Assembly: GCF_003597395.2 (NCBI RefSeq)
Contig: NC_133769.1
Span: 179,879,627 to 179,943,626, forward strand
Origin: Chelonoidis abingdonii
Lineage: Eukaryota; Chordata; Testudines; Testudinidae
Direction of reading: 5' to 3'
Length of the DNA stretch: 64,000 bases
In this document: positions 10,288 to 22,940 of the stretch, piece by piece
How positions within the stretch are numbered: the first letter of the stretch is position 1
Layout: each line of letters begins with the position of its first letter
Notes under the pieces: generated by a model
The model's input: only the letters and a program-made list of their open reading frames with translations
What the model was told of the DNA's origin: nothing
Database searches by the model: none
Translations under genes and position numbers: made by a program

Positions 10288-12560
10288 GGGTGTGGGGAGC
10301 AACTACACACACACAAAATATCACAGATGTTTTTAAACAAAGCGCTCAAAGGGTCATTTGAATATTTCCTATTGAGCTTCTCAGCTGGAAAGGTGCTATC
10401 ATCGTAATTGCACCTTATCTGTTCTGTATGTCCCATGGCTGGTGCTAGCTATCATGTAACATAATCAAGGGAACGGTTTCTTTTTTTCCAGATGCCAGCT
10501 CACTACTCCCAGTATCTATGCTATACACAGCACTGAAGCATTTTAAAAACTAAAACAGAAAAACAAACAAACAAACAAATGTATCCACTGTGATTGCACT
10601 TGCTGACAGTTTTATGTTCCACATTTCACTAGATATGTGGGAGTATGGCTCTTTCAGACAGTATCTGGCTGAAGGGTTGAAAAATAACAATCTTTGGGTA
10701 TTTCTTACTCTATTTTAGCCTGTGACATACTGACATTGATCCTCCCTTCATTGCTGGCATAGAATTGCAATTATTTAATTCACAAAAAAAGGATCCTGTG
10801 TTTTAATATCATGAAACTTGATCAAAATATTATTGCCAAAATGGCCTTGCTTTGTTTGTGAATGCAAATTTCAGTTGTTTATAAATACCTTCCCAGCATG
10901 CCCTTTGTTAGAAACATTTCTGCTCTACAAGTGACCTTAATAACAGAAAAGATTAAAGCTAGTTTCTTGTTAGAATTTAGAAGATGCCCACAAATGAATT
11001 ATTTATTCCCAACAGGGTCGTTTCAGCCAAAGGCATTTGTCAAACTGGGGAAAAGAGTAAATTAAAGTAAGATTGGTAGCTAAATGGGGTGACTTGAGGT
11101 GTGGAAACTGACTTAGCAAAGGAGTGATGGGAAGGCATCTGTAAGCAAAACAACTATACCACATAGAGTACAAGGCCCAAGGTAAGTCTCCCAGTCCTGA
11201 ATTTACAGCTTGATTGTGAAAGGTGCTTCCTTCTTGCAACTCCCAGGGATTTATAGGCACTCAGCAAGTCTGAGAGAGAGACTTGGACACTCAGGTTGGC
11301 ATTTAGGAGCCTAAAATGTGGATTTTGGTGGCCAAGTGACTGCTTAAACACCCAAATGAAAAACTGGTTGACCCAATTTAAGTGCGTAAGTTTGAAAAAT
11401 AGGCCCTTAGTTTGAATGATGTAATAATAGTCATTAGACATCCTGCTTTGTTATTAATTTGATAAGAAACTCCATTTGCAGGAGGCTTCCAATGCTCTAC
11501 TTAGCTACTGAACACAAATGTCACAAATGAATATAACAAGGCCGTTCAAAGGATCAGTAATAGAAAATGTCTGTGCCCAGAGGACTAAAGGAATGCCACA
11601 GAGCTCCAGCAAAGTCTGTTTGGTTTCAAAAGAAATGAAGAAGAAAGAAAATTCATTTTCTGAGTGTGTAATTGCTAATGTTAATGTCCATGGATTTCTA
11701 ACTTTAGGGCCACAAAAGTCTCTCTTTGGCTGGGACAGAGCAGCAGCAACTTGTTTACAAGTTTCAGGTTAATCACTGTTTCCTGCAAAGACTGAGTTTG
11801 ATGCCTGAAAAGTATAGGTATGTGCAGTGGGTTAAAAAAAAAAAAAAAGTAAGCGAACCTTTTTTCCCAACTGAGAAGTGGGTAAATGCCATTTACTCAT
11901 ATTTACCCTCATCTATGCTACTGGTACATGCGTTCCTCTGTTCTGCTTTCCAGACCTTAGTCCTTGATAGCTCAGCAAATTCTCTCTGCTGTGCTGCAGC
12001 TCATGTGCATTGTTTCAAGTGGGGAGTGTAATCCAGTTCAGAAAATTTACTTCACATGAAACCTAAAACCAAATCCTGCAACTGACTAGAGAAAGCCCAT
12101 GGACTCTTATATGAGAGCAGGACTCCTACAGCCTGACAGAAAGCCCACTGAAGTCAACAGGAGTCTTTCTATTGACTTCGATATGCTTTGGATCAAATGC
12201 TTAGTTCTGATGACCTAGCTGAATTGCAATATTCTGTTCCCCTACAGTAAATACCCCTTACAGTTTCAATTGGACACTATGATTTTTGGCAGTTACTATC
12301 CTCTATGGAGTTCTTGTGCCTTGTTAAAGAGCTGCCACATTCCACTCCAGAGATGGCTCCACTTCATTGGTGGGTGATGTGTTTACTATATGTATGTATA
12401 ATTTTTGTAAAGTGCTTTGGGATTCTTTGGTACTATAAGAATGCCACATTTTTATATTATGAATAATGTTGTTCCTTTTGGGCTTGTCTTTTCCTAACGT
12501 TTGCAGCCTGATCTCACAACACATGCTCTTGATAAAGATCATTGGGGCATTAAGAAGCTT
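10288..12560. other. GJA8 3' flank; no further gene recognised
   Basis: This presumably includes the GJA8 3' UTR. An (AAAC)n tract lies at about 10556-10580, and an ATTAAA near 10951 is a possible but unproven polyadenylation signal. Around 11280-11408 and 12115-12205 there are degenerate palindromic repeat pieces. Nothing else coding is supported. Confidence 0.4.
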
Positions 12561-12564
12561 CCTT

Positions 12565-13050
12565 TTGAAGAGGGACTGTAAGGATTGAGACTGCTTAGTT
12601 TAGAGAGGAGACAACTAAAAGGGAATATATTAGAGGAATACAAAACAATGGATGGTACAGAGAAGACCATTTAGATGCTCCCCATCAGTCTCTCATCATA
12701 TAAAAAGAAGAGTGGGAAATCAATGAAACAGAAAGGCAACAAATGGGAAACTAATAAAAGAAAATACTTTCTGTACAGCTGATAATTAACCCGTGTAACT
12801 CATTGCCACAAGAATCCAGTGAGGCCAAAAGCTTAGTAGGATTCAAAATAGGATCAGACATCTACATGAATTATAAGAACATTTGCTGTTTCATTGGATA
12901 GGATACACTATTTTTCAGTTTAAAGATGGGATATAAAACCTCATGCTTTATGGCATAAATGAGACCACTGACTGAATGGGGTTAGAAACACACTTCCCCT
13001 ATGGCAGGAAATTCAACTGCTGTTCATTATGAGGTTTCTTTCTCCTTCCT
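12565..13050 (+). mobile_element. Old CR1-type LINE 3' fragment
   Basis: It corresponds to the C-terminal end of CR1 ORF2 and the 3' UTR: CTTAGTTTAGAGAGGAGACAA, then AACTCATTGCCACAAGAA, AGGATTCAAAATAGGATCAGA, and CATGCTTTATGGCATAAA, which I recognise as a decayed CR1 tail. It is in plus orientation and very diverged. No open frame survives. Confidence 0.55.
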
Positions 13051-13589
13051 GTGAAGCATGTGACACTGCCAAATATCAGAATACGGGTCTAATGCTTACA
13101 TTTCTAATTACTCAACAGGGCTCTTTAAACAATAAAACATATTAATAACTGTCTGTTATTGACACTCTCACATGTATTAGAGCCAATTTCTGCCCTCTTT
13201 TGTGCACGCAGCATGCTGGTCACAGTCATTAGGACTTACATGCTCATGTACCAGAGGGAGAAATATGTCCGTCGCCCCAATCCAGATATTACACATGGTG
13301 TGTGGAATATGTCATTTGTGCTGTAGTTTATGGGTAAAATAGACTGCACAAAGCCCATGATTAATTTTATCTGGAGCACATGATGTACCCACTACATGGC
13401 TGCACCTGCAGGCTCCTGGTACAACACCAAATCTGATACACAGCACAATGAAAAACCACTCCACTCTCCCTGTGGCATACAACCAACTGCTTGTTTGGTT
13501 TCTCAACCCAGTTCTAGACTGTCCCACTGTGTTCCTTACCCACTCTGTAGCCTAAGTGCATGTACAGTGTACTAGAGGCAACGTTTCCT

Positions 13590-13830
13590 AACAATCAGAG
13601 CAGAGAACTGGGAATCAGGCCTCCTGGTTTCTATCCTCAGCTCTGCCACTAATTCACAGGGTCACTTTGGGCAACTAATTTTTCCCACTGTAAAATCAGA
13701 CTGAACAATAATTTCCTACCTCACAAAGGTGTTGTGAGGCTTAATTGACTAATACTAGTAAAGTATTTTTTTGATCCTTAGATGCAAGGCCCTATAGAGG
13801 GCAAAAGTATTAGCATTATTTCAAGATCTG
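13590..13830 (+). mobile_element. MIR-like SINE copy
   Basis: It has the MIR-type core order: GGAATCAGGCCTCCTGG, then CAGCTCTGCCACTAATTCAC, then TCACTTTGGGCAA, then CCCACTGTAAAATCAGA, then TACCTCACAAAGGTGTTGTG. It is diverged and lacks a clear TSD. Confidence 0.6.
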
Positions 13831-14229
13831 AAACCATCTGAGAACTAATGACAGTAAACCCAACAATTTCTTGGTGAAATTCCTAATGAAGTCACATAAT
13901 GGCCTCAGAGCTGTGTGTTTAGCACATAATAATATATTTAACAAATGATTATGCAAAAGACAGGAAAACATAGCAAGGATGGCAAAAATCCACTCCCTGG
14001 CTGGGAAGTCACAGAACAGTTAGAGCCATGGAATAGATAAAGGAAGCTGAGAGTAGGAATTTCCTTGGCTTCCCACTACAAACAAGTTACTGACTGATTT
14101 CTTGCATTTTTTTTTTGTGAGGAGTGTAATATGCAAGTGTCAAACTCACCAAAGTAGATGGGTGAGGGAGAGAGAGGCAGAGTCTTGACTTAAAGTAGAA
14201 CATGGGAGTTGGTGTTGGCTAGTGTCTAA

Positions 14230-14420
14230 AGCAGTGGATGTAGAATTAGTTTTGCCAGATTTATTCCCAGCTCTGCTACTGACTCACTATGTGATCATGG
14301 GAAAATCATTTAACCTCTCGGTGCCTCTATTTCTCCATCTGTAAAATGGTTGTAATAATTTGTACCTACTGCACAGGGATGTTGTGAGGTTTCATTAATT
14401 CAACACAGTATAGTTATTCT
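14230..14420 (+). mobile_element. MIR-like SINE copy
   Basis: The core is well kept: CCCAGCTCTGCTACTGACTC, ATCATTTAACCTCTCGGTGC, CTCCATCTGTAAAATGG and GGGATGTTGTGAGG. These are the conserved MIR blocks in the expected order. Confidence 0.65.
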
Positions 14421-14557
14421 TTAATGATAGAGCATTTGTCTTGGTTAGTACGTGACTCCTTGGCCAGAAGGGAAATAGATTCATATCAAGAATGCCGCAT
14501 TGCATTGTAGGGATCAACGATATAAAGTGCCTGTGGGCTTCAGAACCACAGTTATAC

Positions 14558-14655
14558 CGGGAAAGCCAGATCTTTACCTGGTGTAAAACTGCGTAGCTCC
14601 ATCAGCTTCAATGAAGCTGCTGCCTGACACCAGCTGAGGATCTGGCCCTGTATTT
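14558..14655. repeat. Old palindromic MITE-like repeat
   Basis: AGCCAGATCTTTACCTGGTG at the left is the approximate inverse of CACCAGCTGAGGATCTGGCC at the right, with the centre CTCCATCAGCTTCAATGAAG. It has the same architecture as 5862-5960 and is probably an ancient dispersed palindromic element. Confidence 0.45.
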
Positions 14656-17600
14656 ACAAAGCTCTCAGAGGTCGCTAAACCCTAATTTTAATCAGATCCA
14701 AGCAAGCACCTGATACCTTGCAGTCCTGCAGTAAAAGTAGTTTTACTCATAATAGTTCATGGCAGGTGCAGAAAAACGACCATCTTCCTGCATCCACATG
14801 GACACAAAAATATCCTGGTATATTAACTATTTTCAGTACCTGAGATACACATTAACAAAAATCTCTGAAGAACAGGTCAGCCCTGTGGTGTCAGGTGAGC
14901 GATTGGTTTAGCAGGGACTTCTGCGGGCATGACATCCACTTGCTGAGGGAGGAGAGTCCAGTCTTCCTGTCACTCCGTTTTACTGATCATGCAGTTTTAC
15001 ATGTAAAAAAAGGCCATGCCACACAATGCTGTAAAAAGTGGCAGTTTGCTGTTTAAACACAAAGCTGCCTTTCAGGCACACAGCTGAGAGTAATCCCAAC
15101 CTGATCTTATCTTTGTTTTATAAAAGCAGGATCACCCATGAAAAGCAGACTGTAAGACCAGGGGAGAAACGGGTGGACGGGGGCAAAACTATGTGGGGAG
15201 CAAAGCTCCTGGGAGTCAGATGAACAGATCACATCAGGAGAATCATCCAGACAGTGGCATCAGCTTCCTTCCCAAAATGCAAGGAGCTATCGTTTGTTAG
15301 GCCCTGTCTATGCTACAGCTTTTAACTCAGCTCTAACTAGGTTTTGTTTCCAAATGCAATGTAGCTAATAGTTTGTAATGACAGGAGCTAATAGTGTGTT
15401 GTCCTGGCCAAGGACCTAGCCTGGCCCATAGTTATCTTCCTGTAACTAGTTTGGCATGTTCTTATTTTGGCAGTACAGGCAAGAGCCATTAACCATGTCT
15501 GTGTAAACAGTTTGACCAGTTCTCCTTCCTCTCAGCTCTCTGGGCAGTAGGATATCCCAGAGTGCATTGTCCCATGTGCTGCTAATGCCACACTGTGCGC
15601 ATGGGTTCTGGAAACTTTCCCCTGGCTGAGGCACCGGGGTGTGGGTATAGGAATCACTGCCCAGTTTTTCCTAAAATGCACTTATACACAGTTAGGCAGC
15701 ATGGTAGCTGTCGATGTGCAAACACAGCTGGCACATTGTTGTGTCATGAAAAAAGCTGCTTTGTGAACATAACCATATTTGATTTTATGTAACTGGGTCA
15801 GATAAGAATGTCACAAACCAGTTACAAAAATATGGTTTTCTTTGTTGTCTGAGATATTCAAAGCCAGTTAAGGGATTTAGATTTCAATGGGAATTGTACA
15901 TCTAGATCCATTCAAAAATCTCATTTATAATGCAGACTGAGCTTTAATGTCCTGTTAGATAAATGCTCTTCACCTTAGAGAAAGGATAATGCTGACCTGG
16001 GTTGAAGTAGAACTGAGAAGGAATGGTGATTGCAGGGTTATTTTGGAAAACATGAGAAAGAAGAATGATTTTTGTTGACTTTCACTAGTAACCTTTAAAT
16101 TTCCTAAATCCCAGAACTATATGGTCAAAGGAAAACAGGTCATTTTCTGGTTAGCACAGTGGGAAAGGCTGTGTTGCTTTGGGAGTTAATGGGCGGACTA
16201 ACAGTAGGTTTGCAAGTCAATGCCATGAAGATTTGTGGCCAGGAAACAGTTCTGTGGAAACACAAAATGGAAACATCTGTTGAGAGCTGCTTTCCTTGGG
16301 TCTCTCTTCAATTCAGGGGAGTGTCAGACTGAAACTGAGCAGAAAATAAAAGGAACAGCAGGTTACAAGTGAGGACCCAAAAGTATCAGATTGCATGGAG
16401 CCACCAAGCAGATATCAGATTGCAGATGAGCACCTGTGCATAACAGCATCAGATGGATGTCGGGTTCCAGATCAGCACAGCAGGTGAGTGTAAGAATGCA
16501 GGTGAAGACTGAGGCTAGGTTGTGGGTGAGATCACCATTTGGTACCAGATATGAACTAGGAAAGGGCAAAGGAACTTGAGCTTTTATTGCAACCATGAAT
16601 TGCACTGAACCTAAGCTCTTTCTGAGGTTGGAAAGGTTCAGAAATCTTTAAGTGTATATATAATATGCATGCACTTCTCCCTGGAATTCCTTGATTTTGG
16701 CAAAGGTAAGAAACAAAACTAGCATGAGGAAGGTTACTTTTTAGGTCATTACAGCGTGGCTGATATTCAGAAGTACTAGAACAAAGATGTTCAGATATCT
16801 TTGGATAAACATGTACAATTTAAATGCTTATCTAAAGTGAGTCCATAAATAAATTTTGAAAGTGAGCCAGTGAGAGCCGGTTGCAGCTATACACTAAGAC
16901 TGCACCAAATGAATTCAGTAGAGTTCAGAAATCTTAGCAATGTCTGATTCTTCCAACCCTCAAAGGTCCTAATCTTCAGATGCACTGGAGAGAAAATGAA
17001 AGAAAATAGTCAACTGCCAGCTAAGCCTAAATTTAATTAATTCATCCCATAGACATTTGCAGATGCACAAGCTATATTGACATGCCCTTAGCTTACAGAT
17101 TGTATGATGCCAGTTTTCTACGGGTCATTCATTCTACTTCATCTCCTTCCTTTGTTTGGTGGTCTTATCATCTCCCACACATCCTCAAAGTATCATGTAA
17201 CCATCCTCTACTACTAAAGTTGGAATATCTCCATTACCTGGTACAATAATGAGCTCTTATCTTCTTTGTAGTCCAGCCACTAGAGGGGCAGATGTGACTG
17301 ATACAAATTGACACAATGGGCTACCACTACTCCAGTTCTTTTTCTGTCTAAGATTCATTTTTTTAAAATTTAAAATAAGAATGATGATAAAAGGTAAACC
17401 GCTGAGAAGGTAAGACGTCTACAGTCCCCTTTGGAAAAAGCACCCGACATTATGGGTGATTCATGACTGTGTGTGTTTCAATAAACAGTTTTATTGTAGC
17501 TTCATTGTCAGCACATTTCAAATAATTTCTTCTGTCATCCATCTAATAACATCCCTGCCAATGGGGCAGGTGGACTTCTAGTAGTTTGTAACAAAAAGTG

Positions 17601-17840
17601 CAAGGATTCTAACTGCTACTACCTTACAGATGTCTTGTTCATTTTGAAGAAGCAAATGATTATTTTGTTTCTTTGTGGATGACCACAGGATCTTTTCTGA
17701 AATGATGTTAAGCAGCTGCCCAGTTATCTTGGGTTCCAAGTGATCAAGAAAGATTTGGACTGGAGTGGATTGGAGAAAAATTAGTGGCTATACTGTAGAC
17801 TTCAGGAGAATCTTAGTTTGTTTTTATTTACAGTATAGCC
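14656..17840. other. Intergenic; no gene recognised
   Basis: Several open frames of 60-80 codons occur on both strands, but none has a recognisable domain, splice context or codon pattern that would support a gene. No clear element ends or TSDs were found. Confidence 0.4.
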
Positions 17841-17844
17841 AGTA

Positions 17845-18040
17845 TATTCAACCATCGTCTAGTGGATATGGAACTGGACAGGTAGGCAGGAGATGTGGGT
17901 ACTTTTCCTGGTTCTGTTGCATGACCTTGGGAAAGTCACTTCACCTGCTATGCCTTGGTTTTCCCATCTGTAAAATGGGGATAATGACACGCACCTCCTT
18001 TGAAAAGCACTTTGAGCTCTACAGATAAAAAGAGAGAGAT
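17845..18040 (+). mobile_element. MIR-like SINE copy
   Basis: It contains GTCTAGTGGATATGGAACTGG, then TTGCATGACCTTGGGAAAGTCACTTCACC, then CCCATCTGTAAAATGGGGATAATG and AAAAGCACTTTGAGCTCTACAGAT (each read as overlapping short blocks). Order and spacing fit a MIR-like tRNA-derived SINE. Confidence 0.6.
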
Positions 18041-18760
18041 ATTATCAGATCTGTATTTAGGCACAGTTATCAGAGCATCCAAAGTTCTCAAAGTCAACAG
18101 GAGTTATGGATGATCAGCATCTCTGGAGCCTCAACATGCACTTAGAAAGTTAACTTTAGACACCCATGTTGGAAAAAATGTATCCCATGCACATAAGGCT
18201 CAATTCTGCACCCACTGAAATCAGTGGAAAAACTACCATTGATTTTACAGGTGAAGGATCAGAGTTCTAGTTCCTGTTAATGCTTTAAATAAGGATGGAG
18301 AAAACAGAAGCAAAAGTCATGTGGATGTGGTACCACTTGCAGAACTCTAGCAAGAACTGAGAGGTCTGCAAACTCCAATGAGACAGCTTTCATGTGGCAA
18401 TCGCCATGCTGGAAACCCAATGTGCTATCCTTCAAGTTCTTCCTTAAAAACAATACATTTCTTGGGTTAGTTTTCCACCACTAACTTTCCACCCTGCTGT
18501 CATGACTTAGCTCAGATCCTTTAATTTAGCTCCCATTACAAACTGACTATAAAAATGATGATTTTTTTTTTAAATTTAAAACATGGAACTAATAGGAAAC
18601 ATGTTCAATTTCCTTGTCTTTATATTACACACTTTGTACAACTCTTCCCCCAGCCCCATCTGTGTTCTGTTTATTGAAATTGTAAGCCCTATAGGGCTGG
18701 GAACTTGTCTTCTTATATATCTGTGAAGCACCATGCATACCATGGTGCTGTATAAATAAT

Positions 18761-19008
18761 CAGGGGTGGCTCCAGGCCCCAGCATGCCAAGCGCGTGCTT
18801 GGGGTGGCAAGCTGTGGGGGGTGCTCTCCCGGCACCACGAGGGCGGCAGGCAGGCTGCCTTCAACGGCTTGCCTGTGGAGGGCCCGCTGGTCCCGCGGCT
18901 TTGGTGGACGTCCTGAAGCCGCGGGACCAGCAGACCCTTCGCAGGCAAACCGCCGGAGGCAGCCTGGCTGCTGTGTTTGGGGCGGCAAAATCCTTAGAGC
19001 CGCCCCTG
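18761..19008. mobile_element. hAT MITE with perfect 8-bp TSD
   Basis: The left end CAGGGGTGGCTCCAGG and right end TTAGAGCCGCCCCTG are inverted repeats. TAAATAAT occurs exactly at 18753-18760 and 19009-19016. The interior is GC-rich and itself contains an inverted pair (GGTCCCGCGGCTTTGGTGGA / CTGAAGCCGCGGGACC). The GC content creates overlapping open frames on both strands that should not be read as genes. A shorter copy of the same family lies at 27151-27321, and a third with related ends at 61871-62113. Confidence 0.85.
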
Positions 19009-19016
19009 TAAATAAT

Positions 19017-20796
19017 ATTATAGAATAAATCTCCCTCCTTCTTTTTACCCTCTTTTTCCCTCCCCTGCAGGATTGCTGTTTTGGGGAAGGTATGAGTCTG
19101 AGGTCTTTCAAAAGGAACTGTCTTCTTCCCTGTGTGTATCTTCCATTGCTCAGGGATCAGCCGTTTACAGCTAGGGACAAACACTTCAAGGATTTTTATA
19201 AACACATGCAAGAGCAGAACGGTTACAAATCAAGAGCCATATTTTGCCTTGAGATATCCGTATGTGTTTATGTCAGTAGGATGCAACCAAGAGCAGAATT
19301 TGGCCTTGTATAATTGAATTTTGAATGGATTTCATGGTTATTTCTGATATGAAATATAAAAAAACCCCTTACAAAAGCCAACACCCCCATTGAATTAGTG
19401 GAGATGAGTTTTTAAGTAGAATTAGATACAGGAAGAAGACGTTGGAGAACTTGGACATCAATTTTACAGTAGATGATAGCAGTAACAGAGCCAGGTTTTG
19501 AGCAGTGGCAGAGCCAGTGAGGGTGATGGGCCACTGTTGTTAACACCTTCAAGTATACCTATTGGCTTGAAAAGGTGCCGACCATACACCTAAAGGAGGC
19601 TGGGTGGGAAAGGGCCGTCATACCCCACCTCCTACCCTTCAATCAGCTCTGCCATTGGATGATAGTAGTTGTCATTATAAGAAAGGCCTCAGATCCTGTA
19701 TAGTATTCTATCCCCTGAGTTAATTTTCCCACTAGTGGTGATGTTTTGCTTCTTCACAATGTAATGGAAAAGGAAAATATAAAACAAGAAGGTTGGCAAT
19801 GTGAATTCCCAAATGGATTGAGAGACGTTGGGACCAATCTGGTGACTCAACAGCACCCAATGGAGAATCATTTTCATAATAAAATAAGTTGTAATTAATA
19901 AAAGTCCCTGATTTTCAAACAGCAAGGATACTATGCTTTGTCAAACTCCAAACTAACCCACTTTCCTCTTTGTTTAGTTATTTTTGATTTCTGCCTAGAG
20001 ATGGCTTGGGCCAGAAGATTTTTTTGAGATAAATAAAAGAATACTATTAAATACAAATAAGCGCATGATTGTAATCTTAAGGGTTGGCTCTCAAACTGAT
20101 AAAATCCAGAAAATTCCGTGGTTGAACTTTCACTTCCCTTTTGTGCTATTTATGCTGGACTTACTGGACAAAATTCAAGCTCTCCAGTTTGCACTCTGGA
20201 TCTCTTTGCAAGCATGATGCAGTTAATGGGCTTTGTATGGAAGCTTGCTCTTTGTAGCAGAATTTGCTGCCCTTATGTAGGATGCGTGTGCCTGGAGCAC
20301 TCAGGTGATGATCTTGACTCGTGTGATTATGTAAGATTATATAACTGGACTACAGGAATCAAAGCAGGGAAAAGTGGTAGAACTCTACTCATGCCTCCTA
20401 TTGATTTCTTGTCCTCTTCTGCCTCTTGTTTGTACACATTCTGTGGTCATATTCCCTATCAGTTGCTAATCTCATTGCTTGGCGTTAGTCAGGAAACTGA
20501 ATCAGGTTTCTTCTATGTTCCTAATTAGCATTCTAAATACAACTATAAATTCTAGCATTCAGGCCTCCACATCTAACTAGTTGTCAGCAATAATAGTCCT
20601 ACTCTAATGGCCAGTAACTTAATTCTTCTGAAACAAAAAGACATGTTGGGAACAAAATATCACCAGTAGTGCTCCGGATGGTTAACTTTTTGCATACTAA
20701 AATCTTTGCTTTAAAAATAGTGAAATGTTAAGTTCTGAGGGTATAGAAAATGGAATTACAAAGCATAAGCCATGTAAATATGGGGCATTTTACTGC
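19017..20796. other. Intergenic; no gene recognised
   Basis: No exon or repeat is identified with confidence. A 136-codon open frame at 20118-20528 lacks any recognisable domain and shows no conserved gene features. Confidence 0.35.
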
Positions 20797-21186
20797 TGTA
20801 AAGGAAAAATAAGAGTAGGCCTAAACTCTGGTCAAGAAAACTGTGTACATGGTCAAAGGGCAGAAGGAGAAAGTGAGGAAAATTCTGAAGTAAAGCAATT
20901 GCAACAGCCAGTCTTAAAAAACATGTAGTTGCAACAGCAAATGTTAGGAAAGCCCTTAACCACAAAAGAACAACCAGGAAAGCTTGTTTTTCTGTATTCT
21001 TAATAAGGGAAAAATAGTAATGAGGAAGTGTGCTTGACTAGATGTTGCCTTTGAACTATAAAAGCTTCCGTGTTCCTGTGTTAGGGAGAGCAGCCAGGCT
21101 GGTTGTCCCTCCATGCATTGCTTGTAATAAAGGAGCCTCAGGCTGTTCTGATCCAAACACAATGCGTGGTAAATTTTTCCATGACA
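20797..21186 (+). repeat. 5' LTR of the ERV
   Basis: The start TGTAAAGG is defined by the repeat of this sequence at 26823 just after the purine tract. TATAAAAG lies at 21057-21064 and AATAAA at 21126-21131, about 65 bases apart, as expected for the U3/R layout. The end CATGACA at about 21186 lies five bases before the primer binding site. The exact end is inferred because the 3' LTR is truncated. Confidence 0.75.
21057..21064 (+). promoter_or_regulatory. TATA box of the ERV 5' LTR
   Basis: TATAAAAG sits in the expected U3 position, followed by AATAAA about 65 bases downstream. Confidence 0.6.
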
Positions 21187-21191
21187 GTTCT

Positions 21192-21209
21192 TGGTGCTGT
21201 GACTTGGAT
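21192..21209 (+). other. ERV primer binding site, tRNA-His type
   Basis: TGGTGCTGTGACTTGGAT differs at two of 18 positions from the tRNA-His primer site known from HERV-H-type viruses. Both differences are C-to-T. It lies directly after the 5' LTR. Confidence 0.75.
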
Positions 21210-21984
21210 CCACAGCATACCACCAGACCAGAGGGCTGCGGACCGTTCCCCTCCAGACTCAGGCCTATCTAAAAGGTAGGAGACCTCTTAAATCTCTGTT
21301 TTGGGTTCTGATGGAGGACTGCCAATAGGCTTTGGTTTTGAGTGAGTTGCACACTGGATCTGGACCTTTTGCTGCCAGATATGCCTGATGCCCTTTTGTT
21401 TGCCCCGGGAAGAGCCATATGTGTGGCTGGGTAGGACTCTATTTGTGTCTGTCAGTGTGAGTGAGGGTCACAGGAAGATGCCCAGAGCTCTCTGTGAAGC
21501 CAGAGATGTCTCTAATGCAAGCCCTGTGACCGCAACTAGTAGGGCTGAAAGAGGGCCCTGACCAAGGCAGCCTCGCTCTGCATGGCTTGACTGGTGAGGG
21601 GCCTGCCTGGGTCTAGGATTGTGTGACCCTATCCTTTTCCCATCCTTGGATGGTCCTTTCCCGTGACCTCTTTCCTTTCCTCCTCCTCACCGCCTGAAGG
21701 CAGGTCATGAGCCACTGACTGGACTGACCACCTCGTCTGAAGCACCAGAGTAAGTGGCACCGATCTCTCTGAGACTAGCCGACACTCTTTGCTGAAGGGG
21801 GCTGTAGGAGAGTCGTGGATGTCCTAAATAAGCCTTCCCTGTGTGCAAAATCCTAGCAAAAGTGACCTAGAATACTGGGGGCCAGAGGATACAAGGTGAT
21901 CCCCACTTTGCCAGGGAAACGGGAACAGGGGCTGGTGAGTGTAAAGGGATCACTGCTTCACCAAAAGGCACACCTGCATACTAC

Positions 21985-22263
21985 ATGTACACAAATTACA
22001 GTCCTTTCATTTGCAAGTTTCTGAAGAAATGGAATTGGTATACAAGAGATGATCCAAAATTACAGTTTCCCCTAGAAGGAAACTTCAACCTTGACAAGAT
22101 TGTGCACCTCAGAGGCGCACTTCTAGCCAATAAAGTCGGGCAAGGTCAGTTTGATGCATATTTCAATTGGTATGGAGAAACAGAAAAATGGCACCATGAA
22201 TCTCAAATGAGGCGTCTCAAGGACTTCCAAGAGGAACTCAAAACACAATTTGTGGCAGGGTAG
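21985..22263 (+). pseudogene. Possible gag fragment of the ERV (92 codons)
   Basis: An open frame between the leader and the inserted repeat at 22267. Its placement after the primer site suggests the N-terminal (matrix) part of Gag. No late-domain, major homology or zinc-knuckle motif is visible. It is cut off by a stop at the border of the inserted repeat. The assignment rests on position; I do not recognise the protein. Confidence 0.4.
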
Positions 22264-22266
22264 TTA

Positions 22267-22935
22267 CCCGCTGCTGACCTTTCAGGGCTTAAAAGAGCCC
22301 AGGAGAGGGCTGTGCTGGGGCAAGAAGCCAGGGCTGATTGGGGAAAGTAGGCTCAGCTGTGGCCAAGCCCCAATCAGGCCCAGCTGGCCCCTATAAGAGG
22401 CAGTGAGCCAGGAGCCCACTCAGTCTCTCTTTGTCTGTAGACGGAGAAGGGCCTGGCTGCCGCATGATTAGCAGGAACCTAGATTTGGAGCAGGGCTGGG
22501 GAAGCTCTGGCTTGGAAAGCCCCAGGCTGCAGGCCTGCTGACAGGTCTGTTAGGTACTGGGTTGCAGGGAACAGCCCATGGGTAGGCAGAGGCAGCAGGT
22601 CCAAAACCCCCTTTGCCCATGATGAGTGGCGTACACTGCAGTCTGCCTCAGTGAGCGAGGGCTAGATGGGCACTGGCAGTAGCCTAAGACTGAGGTGAAG
22701 TGGGGATAGTGGGTGGGGGTTCCCCTGAGAGAGGGAGACCCTGAGACGGAGGGGATTCTGCAAGGGGGGGCAGAAACCCAGTGAAGGGGCCCCGGGTCCT
22801 GGGAGGGACATGGGGGGGCAGAGTGAGATAAGGCAGATCACCAGCCTGCAGAGGGTGCTCCTGGCTGGAAAATGAGCTAATTCCCGAGGACGACCAGCAG
22901 GAAGCACCGCAGGCATGAGTCCCACACCCTTACAC
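22267..22935 (+). mobile_element. Repeat inserted in the ERV, probable LTR-type
   Basis: AGTTA occurs at 22262-22266 and again at 22936-22940, a perfect 5-bp TSD. The insert is GC-rich and carries CCTATAAGAGGC (TATA-like, about 22391) followed by GAGCCCACTCAGTCTCTC. I remember very similar sequence from turtle genomes, probably a solo LTR. The ends do not show a clear TG...CA, so the class is provisional. Confidence 0.55.
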
Positions 22936-22940
22936 AGTTA

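Noticed and set aside
18713..19211. Overlapping open frames of 60-130 codons on both strands
   Set aside because: They are explained by the GC-rich palindromic MITE at 18761-19008.
20118..20528. A 136-codon open frame just upstream of the ERV
   Set aside because: No domain, no splice signals and no conserved pattern; the length is within chance for this composition.
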